Shown here: positions 4,597-10,476 of the stretch, piece by piece
Layout: each line of letters starts with the position of its first letter
Position numbering within the stretch: the stretch's first letter is position 1
NCBI GenBank assembly: GCA_016764635.1
Contig: JAESRM010000014.1
Location: 1 to 10,476 of the forward strand
Direction: 5' to 3'
Origin: Planctomycetota bacterium
GTDB taxonomy: Bacteria > Planctomycetota > UBA1135 > GCA-002686595
Length of the DNA stretch: 10,476 nt
The notes under the pieces: generated by a model
Told to the model about the DNA's origin: nothing
Database searches by the model: none
Seen by the model: the letters and a program-made list of their open reading frames with translations, nothing else
Translations under genes and position numbers: made by a program

Positions 4597-7494
4597 ATGT
4601 CTCCACTAGAAACCAAGTCCTCCAAGCTCTTCCGGCAGTTTCAGACCTCTGGTGATTCCGAGGTTCTTGGACGTACTTACGACTTGATCGCACCTGATTT
4701 CCTGACCCTCGCAGTGCACATTACTGGGTGTGCCGATGCAGCGGAGGACCTTGTTCAAGAGGTATTCCTGGACGCCATCGAGCAGGGGGGCGAATGGGCG
4801 CCAGGTGTCGCCCTGGAAACGTGGTTGGCCGAGTTGCTAGCCCACCGTCTGGAAACGTTTGAGCGCACTAGGGGCCAGGCTCCTGTCACAGCAGACCTGG
4901 ATGAGGCCATGGCGTTGACCATGCGCTGGACGCCGCTTTCGGAGGTGCAACAGTGCGAGGTTCTAGACCAACTGAACGCCGCTATCGCCCACTTGCCCGC
5001 AAAATATCTAGCGGTGGTGCAGTTGGGCATTCTCGATGGGCTGAACTCTAAGGAGATCGGTCTCAAGCTCGGTCGGTCACCCGCAACGGTGAGGTCCCAA
5101 TTGGCTCGGGGATTAGACAAACTTCGGAGTTCGCTCCCTGTGGCATTGGGCTCTTTCCTTCTGATCACTCACACCGGACAAGCCCGCGGGGCTACCTTGG
5201 GGGCAGACGCTGCGTTGCAACCCATGCGTGCCCGGTTTCTCGAACACGCCACCCGAGTCAAAGCCACATCTTCCGCCCCCGCATCGATTGCCACCCGAAC
5301 GATTTTGCAGTGGGCTGCCGTCGCCATGCTCGCCATCGGCGGCGCGTTTTGGGCAATGGACTCCTCCGAACACACCCTGGATGCGGTGCATGCCTCCGCG
5401 GCCACCGAATTGTCGCGCAAAGTGGAGCCTTCCGCGCAAGCACTGGTAGGTCCAGCTGTTGCGGATTCCAGCCGGCGCGAGCCCGCGGTGTTGGGGGACC
5501 TGAATCAAACCCCGAAAAGAGCCCACGTGTTTGGCCGCGTTTTAGACGCTGGCGGGAAACCGATCGAAGGTGCGGCCGCCACCCTCTTTACCTGGAGGAA
5601 ATGGGACTCACCCGAGGGGGCACCCGAAATAGATGGAGAGAGCATCTATGGCTGGAGAGTGCATACAGGCCCGTCCGGAGAGTTTTCTTTCGACGTGCAA
5701 TTGCCTGAAACAGGCAACCCGACGCTCAACGTGCAGTCCGGGCCGAATTACACGGTCTCCGACATTTGGTTCAACACAACTTTTTGCAATCAGGCTCCTC
5801 TTTGGTCAGGTGAAAATGCCATTGGGCCGGTGTACCTGCAGCACGCGGGTCAAATTTCGGGCACCCTGCTGACCGATGCGGGCTTACCAGCCTACCCAGC
5901 GTACATCATTATCTCGCCAGGTGCCAATCCGACAACGGGCTCCATGATCGCCACCCAACCCGACGGCTCCTTCCAAATGGGTCATTTGCTTGCGGGGCAA
6001 CAGGAGCTCATTGTTCAATACAAGAGCCAAGTACGTGCCACTGAATCGGTGCTGATCAAGAAAGGTGGGCCGGCGTTGCGGTTGCACATGCGCATGCCCC
6101 CGACCCGATCCCTGCGTGTGGATGTGAGCCATTCGGACGGCAGCCCGTTGGCCGGAGCCATGATTCGGTTCGAGCCTATGGGAACAAACTCCAAGGGCGA
6201 CATGAGGGACATTGGCCTGCGCACAGACCGCAATGGATCCGCCCAAGTCCAGGTTCTCAACCAGCAGAAAGGAGCTTTATTCGTCAGTCTTAAAGGCTTT
6301 GCTTCGGAGGAACGTTTCTACAGACCCAAAGCAGACCAAGGGTTTCTAAAGGTGCGCATGACGCGTACCTACACCCAAATGTTCCGGGCGGTGGACTTCC
6401 ATACGGGGGAGCCCCTGAAAGAGTATTGGCTGGTTCCCCAGATTCTGGAGGACGGGCAATGGGCAAACTCACGGGCCTCCCAAAGAGAAGAGTTCGAGAA
6501 CTCCGGTGCCATAGCAATCTCCACGAGGGACGGTGAGTGGGTCAATATTTGGTCCCCTGGTTATCATTCCAAGAGATTAGACCCCAGGTCCTGCCGCGAA
6601 GAGATCGCGGTTGTGAGCCTCAAGCCCCTCATGAAGATCGCCGGCAGGGTCATGCTTAATGGGCAACCCGTGAGTCATGCAAAATTAGAACTTGCCGGCT
6701 CCACGCTCCGTGCGGAACGGGGTGCCAAGCCAGAGGAACTGCGTGCACTCTTCACCAGCCTGGGAAATGCCATGGCGTGGCTCGAGACCGATTCAAACGG
6801 ATACTTCGAATTCACCGCGTTCACGACGTCTAACCTCACATATAGACTCAGGGTACAGGCGGGCGATGGGCATGCCGTCGAGCGGTGGTTTCGACTGAAC
6901 GAATTCCAGGGCGACACCGCCGAGCTGGGGGCTTTGCAACTCGAGGAAGCGGGATCCGTTGCGGTTTCCGTCCTCGCCCCAACCGGAATGGATCCCACGG
7001 GGTTGGCATTTTTATTGGACCTACCCCATGGCGCCACCATCGGCCGCGTGAACTCGCACGGCAAATTCAAACTCAATGGAATCGTGCCCGGCAAGCACAA
7101 GCTACACCTGAGGAAGAACCCAGGTTTGGCTCAGGACTCTCCAGGATTTGCCTTCGAGATAGTCGCTGGCAAGGCCACTCAACTCGCAATAGACCTGCGC
7201 CCACTCGCCCTGTCCTACCAGGACTTGCAACTGCTCGACAATGGCAAACCCATGGTCGACTGCAAAGTGTTTTTCGCACCCAAGCCCCCGCTTTCAGCGG
7301 GCAATGCCACCCAATGGAAAGGGGGCTACTTCGGAACCACCGACGACCAGGGCCGACTCTATGGAAGGGCACCTGCGGCCGGTTGGGCTCAAGTGTGGGT
7401 CTATGAAGTGGGCAAGAAATCAGCCAAGCGCCTCGCCAAGCCCCATGTTGACCTCCGCCATAAACCACAAGGGCTGATCACCGTCACCTTCTAG
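4597..7494 (+). CDS. Membrane-anchored ECF sigma factor fused to a beta-sandwich repeat ectodomain (copy A)
   Basis: With the ATG at 4597 the protein has 965 residues. Sigma region 2 spans about 10-92, with the core-binding motif AEDLVQEVFLDAI (49-61) and TWLAELLAHRLETFERTRG (75-93) in the place of regions 2.3-2.4. Sigma region 4 spans about 122-180, with the helix-turn-helix SKEIGLKLGRSPATVRSQLA (151-170). A linker (181-235) leads to one hydrophobic helix, ILQWAAVAMLAIGGAFWAM (236-254). The rest looks like carboxypeptidase-regulatory-like/Ig-like modules, with strand-turn patterns such as FGRVLDAGGKPIEGA (312-326), ISGTLLTDAGLPAYPA (420-435), LRVDVSHSDGSPLAGA (506-521), IAGRVMLNGQPVSHA (681-695) and VAVSVLAPTGMDPTG (788-802), and turn motifs like DSNGYFEF (732-739). 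The expected topology is N-inside, C-outside. Earlier starts exist at 4576 and 4348. ATG 4597 best matches the N-terminus of the neighbouring paralogue, and the 4348 start overlaps the previous gene. The sigma/TM assignment is strong; the signal sensed and the promoters used are unknown. Confidence 0.88.
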   Translation: MSPLETKSSKLFRQFQTSGDSEVLGRTYDLIAPDFLTLAVHITGCADAAEDLVQEVFLDAIEQGGEWAPGVALETWLAELLAHRLETFERTRGQAPVTADLDEAMALTMRWTPLSEVQQCEVLDQLNAAIAHLPAKYLAVVQLGILDGLNSKEIGLKLGRSPATVRSQLARGLDKLRSSLPVALGSFLLITHTGQARGATLGADAALQPMRARFLEHATRVKATSSAPASIATRTILQWAAVAMLAIGGAFWAMDSSEHTLDAVHASAATELSRKVEPSAQALVGPAVADSSRREPAVLGDLNQTPKRAHVFGRVLDAGGKPIEGAAATLFTWRKWDSPEGAPEIDGESIYGWRVHTGPSGEFSFDVQLPETGNPTLNVQSGPNYTVSDIWFNTTFCNQAPLWSGENAIGPVYLQHAGQISGTLLTDAGLPAYPAYIIISPGANPTTGSMIATQPDGSFQMGHLLAGQQELIVQYKSQVRATESVLIKKGGPALRLHMRMPPTRSLRVDVSHSDGSPLAGAMIRFEPMGTNSKGDMRDIGLRTDRNGSAQVQVLNQQKGALFVSLKGFASEERFYRPKADQGFLKVRMTRTYTQMFRAVDFHTGEPLKEYWLVPQILEDGQWANSRASQREEFENSGAIAISTRDGEWVNIWSPGYHSKRLDPRSCREEIAVVSLKPLMKIAGRVMLNGQPVSHAKLELAGSTLRAERGAKPEELRALFTSLGNAMAWLETDSNGYFEFTAFTTSNLTYRLRVQAGDGHAVERWFRLNEFQGDTAELGALQLEEAGSVAVSVLAPTGMDPTGLAFLLDLPHGATIGRVNSHGKFKLNGIVPGKHKLHLRKNPGLAQDSPGFAFEIVAGKATQLAIDLRPLALSYQDLQLLDNGKPMVDCKVFFAPKPPLSAGNATQWKGGYFGTTDDQGRLYGRAPAAGWAQVWVYEVGKKSAKRLAKPHVDLRHKPQGLITVTF

Positions 7495-7508
7495 CGCGTC
7501 CTTCTCAA

Positions 7509-7537
7509 GCGGCTTCCATATCCTCATTTCAAGCCGC
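7509..7537 (+). repeat. Perfect 7-bp inverted repeat between the two sigma genes
   Basis: GCGGCTT (7509-7515) and AAGCCGC (7531-7537) are separated by 15 bases. The element fills much of the 63-base gap between copy A (stop ends at 7494) and copy B (start 7558). It could be an RNA hairpin or a dyad operator in front of copy B. There is no T-run, so it does not look like an intrinsic terminator. Confidence 0.5.
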
Positions 7538-7557
7538 ACTACACTCTCCGCACCGCA

Positions 7558-10446
7558 ATGATTCGTTCCGATGACGAGCTGTTTCTTCTGTACCAGCAAA
7601 AAGGGCAAGCCGACATTCTCGGCAAAATCTACGACAGTGTCGCCCCGGGATTACTGACGCTCGCGCTCCACCTCCGGAGCGATCCAGCCCAGGCCGAGGA
7701 TCTAGTACATGACGTTTTCGTGCGGGCCATGGAAGACGCAAGCGAATGGGATCCGGCCACGCCCCTGAGTGAATGGCTCAGTTCCTTTTTGGCCACAGGG
7801 ATGGAAGGTCCATCCTTCGCAATTAGCGGCTTGCTGGAATTGCACGACCTGGATCCCGCACCGGATAGCATGGATCCCTTAAGTCAAGCCAAGGTTTCGG
7901 AGCTGCAACATCAACTCAACGAAGCCATTGTGCGGCTGCCGGAAAAGTACCAATGCGTGATCCGCATGGGGCTCCAGGAAGGTCTCGATTCACATGCCAT
8001 TGGTATGGCGCTGGACCGTTCCCCGGGAACGGTACGTTCACAACTGTCCAGGGGTTTGGACCGGTTGCGCCAAATGCTTCCCAGCGCCCTGGGGTTAGGA
8101 ATCGTTTGCCGCGCCTCTCAGGGCATGGAGCTTGCGCACCCGTTTGGATCCAATGTGCTGCGCACGCGGGTGTTAGAGACGCTCGCGCTCCCCAAGGTTG
8201 CCCCCCTGCCAAGCGAAGCGCTGGCAGGGTCCAAGGGCATACAGACCTTCACCCTCGCCGCACTGGTCACGGGGGTCGTAGGTGTGCTGGCCCTGCTCTA
8301 CAGCCAAGCCCCCCAGACGGCTGGGGCGGGCAACCTTCCAACATATCCAACCACTCAAATCCGGGTTGTTCCGCAAGGCGGAGCGGGGATCGAAACGCCC
8401 GAACTCGCACAGCGGCAAGTCGCCACTGGAGAACGCGCGGCAACCGAGACCCGGGAGAGTCATCTCTTTGGCAGGGTTGTCAATCATCTGGGAGTGCCCA
8501 TCGCTGGCGCGACAATCACGCTCCACTCGGATGATCCTTGGTTCGGAGAAGGCCTCCTCGGCGAGTCAGGGGAAGAACCCGAGTGGATTGTTAGCTCAGA
8601 TGACCAGGGCTACTACAGCCTTGTGGTCCCCACGCCCAAGGCCCGCTATGTGGAGTTGCTCGTTAATGCGACGGATGATTACTCCAGCCATCATATTACA
8701 TTTGCGGGCCTCGGCAGCTGCGCGCCGCCACTTTGGTCCGGCGAACGCGACCTGGGTACCGCGACCTTGTTTCCGGCAGGCAGCATCACCGGCCGCATTC
8801 TAAACCATGATGGCACTCCGGCCTACCCCGCCACGGTGGTGATTTCGCCCGGTTGCGACCCCGCCACGGGCTGCCAACAAGACACGGATCCCGATGGTCG
8901 ATTCATCGCTCCTAACCTGCTGCTCGGGGAACACACCATTCGCGTGTACCAGGACAGCCGCGTCTCATCCCTAAAAGGTGTGGGGTTAGAACAGGGGCAG
9001 CATGTTCAACTGCCCGTTCACTTCCTGCCCCTGACCGATCTCATCACGGTTCAGGTTCAAGGCCCGGAAGGTTTACCGGTCAAAGGCGCCATGCTGGCCT
9101 TTGCCTCCGGGGATGGGGCTCAAGCAGCAAAGCGGGACCTGCCAAGGACCCATGCCAGCGGAATCAGTGAAACCCAATTGGCCCCCGGAGAAGGGCGAAC
9201 TTTAACCGTCCTGGCGTCCGGCTTCTCGCCGGAAGGTCCCTTGCCCTTGGAGCCTGGCGACGCGCATCTCACAATCCGCCTCAAATCCGTTCCCAGCGTG
9301 GGTTTCCGCGCCTTTAACCCAGCCACCCAACAACCCATCCCTGTGTTCTACGTGCACGTAGAACGCCAGAATTTGCTTGGACAATGGCAGGAAGTCGACA
9401 GCCCAAGACCTCTTGATGTCGAAGCCGGAGAAGCACGCCACGTGTCGATCCAAGAGGGTGATAGGTATGGGGTGTTTGCCAATGGATACCAGGAGGTCCT
9501 CGGCGTTTTCGAGCAGGGCGCCGAAGATGTGATCCATATCCCTCTGACCCAGATCCCGTCCATCGTAGGGCGCGTCGTGATGAACGGCATTCCGCAAGCC
9601 CATGTATTGATCGAGCTCTCTGCGGGAGGCTTGCGCAATGGGGACGCTGATCAGTTCGCAGCCGCTCCTGAATTGGAGTTCGAGATCAAAGACTTCTGCG
9701 TGAAATGGACCCAGACCGATAGCGACGGGAATTTCGAAATCGACAGTTTTGAACTTCAGCAGTCTCACTACAGTTTGCGTGCGAACCTACCGGGTGTGGG
9801 GTCTACGATCGAGTGGTTCCAAGTCAAACAGGGTCAGCCGAACACCATTCGAATGGGGGACTTAGAACTAGAGCAAACAGGATCCATTCAAGGTCGTGTC
9901 CTTGGCCCTCCAGGGCTACCCATCGGTGGATTGGCCGTGTTTTTGGATTGCCCAGGTGGCTCTCGCTTTGCCTATACGGATTCCTCTGGAGTCTTTGAAA
10001 TCACGGACGTGCTTCCAGGCCCGCACCGGGTTGTGGTCGAGGAACTGCGGGAGTTGATTCCTATCCGTTCCCCCGAAACCCTATTCGTGAAGGCGGGAGA
10101 AACCAGTGAATTCCATTTGGACCTACGCTCTTGCGGCAGAAGCCTCAGGGACCTGGAAATCTTCTTGGGCGGAAATCCGTTGGTCCACTACAAGGTGTAC
10201 CTACTCGCCCCACGAACCGGGCAACGACCTGGGGATCCCGACGCAGAAGAACTGCAAGCTGGGTTCATTGGGAGCACGGACGCGCAAGGCTTTGTACACG
10301 GTGAGCTGCCCTGCGGGCCGCCGGTTGAAGTCTGGGTGGCCTCTCCCGGAACCGACCGGCTCACTCGTCACGGAAGCGCCATGCTGTACCTGCGTTGCGA
10401 CCCCAGCCCTCGCATCCACGTCGAATTCGAAAGCGTTTCAAACTAA
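7558..10446 (+). CDS. Membrane-anchored sigma-factor-like protein fused to a beta-sandwich repeat ectodomain (copy B)
   Basis: This 962-residue paralogue of the preceding protein has the same domain order. Sigma region 2 begins at about residue 7, with AEDLVHDVFVRAM (46-58). The following segment SEWLSSFLATGMEGPSFAIS (71-90) lacks the basic and Asn residues normally found in regions 2.3-2.4. Region 4 is well kept at 120-174, with the helix-turn-helix SHAIGMALDRSPGTVRSQLS (145-164) followed by RGLDRLR (165-171). A hydrophobic helix, FTLAALVTGVVGVLALLYS, covers 231-249. The exported part repeats motifs such as FGRVVNHLGVPIAGA (304-318), ITGRILNHDGTPAYPA (410-425), VQVQGPEGLPVKGA (498-511), IVGRVVMNGIPQAHV (669-683) and IQGRVLGPPGLPIGG (777-791), with turn motifs DPDGRF (444-449) and DSDGNFEI (721-728). 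Several Cys residues (388, 433, 439, 714, 798, 859, 919, 947) could form disulfides outside the membrane. The ATG at 7558 has no visible Shine-Dalgarno. It may be a DNA-binding membrane regulator rather than a full sigma factor. Confidence 0.87.
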   Translation: MIRSDDELFLLYQQKGQADILGKIYDSVAPGLLTLALHLRSDPAQAEDLVHDVFVRAMEDASEWDPATPLSEWLSSFLATGMEGPSFAISGLLELHDLDPAPDSMDPLSQAKVSELQHQLNEAIVRLPEKYQCVIRMGLQEGLDSHAIGMALDRSPGTVRSQLSRGLDRLRQMLPSALGLGIVCRASQGMELAHPFGSNVLRTRVLETLALPKVAPLPSEALAGSKGIQTFTLAALVTGVVGVLALLYSQAPQTAGAGNLPTYPTTQIRVVPQGGAGIETPELAQRQVATGERAATETRESHLFGRVVNHLGVPIAGATITLHSDDPWFGEGLLGESGEEPEWIVSSDDQGYYSLVVPTPKARYVELLVNATDDYSSHHITFAGLGSCAPPLWSGERDLGTATLFPAGSITGRILNHDGTPAYPATVVISPGCDPATGCQQDTDPDGRFIAPNLLLGEHTIRVYQDSRVSSLKGVGLEQGQHVQLPVHFLPLTDLITVQVQGPEGLPVKGAMLAFASGDGAQAAKRDLPRTHASGISETQLAPGEGRTLTVLASGFSPEGPLPLEPGDAHLTIRLKSVPSVGFRAFNPATQQPIPVFYVHVERQNLLGQWQEVDSPRPLDVEAGEARHVSIQEGDRYGVFANGYQEVLGVFEQGAEDVIHIPLTQIPSIVGRVVMNGIPQAHVLIELSAGGLRNGDADQFAAAPELEFEIKDFCVKWTQTDSDGNFEIDSFELQQSHYSLRANLPGVGSTIEWFQVKQGQPNTIRMGDLELEQTGSIQGRVLGPPGLPIGGLAVFLDCPGGSRFAYTDSSGVFEITDVLPGPHRVVVEELRELIPIRSPETLFVKAGETSEFHLDLRSCGRSLRDLEIFLGGNPLVHYKVYLLAPRTGQRPGDPDAEELQAGFIGSTDAQGFVHGELPCGPPVEVWVASPGTDRLTRHGSAMLYLRCDPSPRIHVEFESVSN

Positions 10447-10476
10447 ATAGATCTGGCCCACCTGTGAAACCCCAGG

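Noticed and set aside
7540..7545. TACACT as a -10 box giving a leaderless transcript of copy B.
   Set aside because: Only four of six bases match and there is no acceptable -35 box; the position overlaps the edge of the inverted repeat and cannot be judged.
9202..9768. A 188-residue minus-strand frame inside copy B.
   Set aside because: It is antisense to a clearly coding repeat region, with no recognisable domain or start signal.
1..10476. CRISPR array, insertion sequence or transposase.
   Set aside because: No regularly spaced repeats, terminal inverted repeats with target duplications, or transposase motifs were found on either strand.

Overview
The window is a GC-rich bacterial chromosome segment with every recognisable gene on the plus strand. 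The best guess for the source is a member of Planctomycetota or a relative. Three things point there: two very large proteins that fuse an ECF-type sigma factor to a membrane helix and a big exported beta-sandwich region, a bacterial copy of the eukaryote-like UDP-sugar pyrophosphorylase family, and gene starts that mostly lack a clear Shine-Dalgarno sequence. This is inference from protein architecture; no taxonomic marker is present.

Region 1 (51-3258) is a compact three-gene unit for cell-wall precursor supply: a UAP/UDPGP-family UDP-sugar pyrophosphorylase, D-alanine--D-alanine ligase (ddl) and 4-hydroxy-tetrahydrodipicolinate reductase (dapB). Both junctions are 4-base GTGA overlaps, so the genes are probably co-transcribed and translationally coupled. 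Together they could supply UDP-GlcNAc (or another UDP-sugar), the D-Ala-D-Ala dipeptide, and the lysine/diaminopimelate branch, all of which feed peptidoglycan.

Region 2 (3259-3827) has no protein gene that can be supported. It holds a complete tRNA-Leu with anticodon CAA and an encoded CCA end (3522-3607). After the tRNA comes a G-rich stretch that can form several mutually exclusive hairpins.

Region 3 (3828-4439) encodes a 203-residue soluble protein. It has a histidine-kinase-like H-box near its N-terminus and no recognisable ATP-binding boxes, so it may be a phosphotransfer protein or a degenerate kinase.

Region 4 (4597-10446) is the most interesting part: two tandem paralogues of 965 and 962 residues. 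Each has, in order, sigma region 2, sigma region 4 with a good helix-turn-helix, a linker, one transmembrane helix near residue 240, and about 700 residues of repeated carboxypeptidase-regulatory-like/Ig-like beta-sandwich modules. The predicted arrangement puts the sigma part in the cytoplasm and the C-terminal modules outside the membrane, so each could be a one-polypeptide sensor and transcription factor. The second copy has lost most of the basic region 2.3-2.4 that opens and reads the -10 element, although its region 4 is intact. A perfect 7-bp inverted repeat lies between the two genes. No anti-sigma factor or protease gene is visible in the window.
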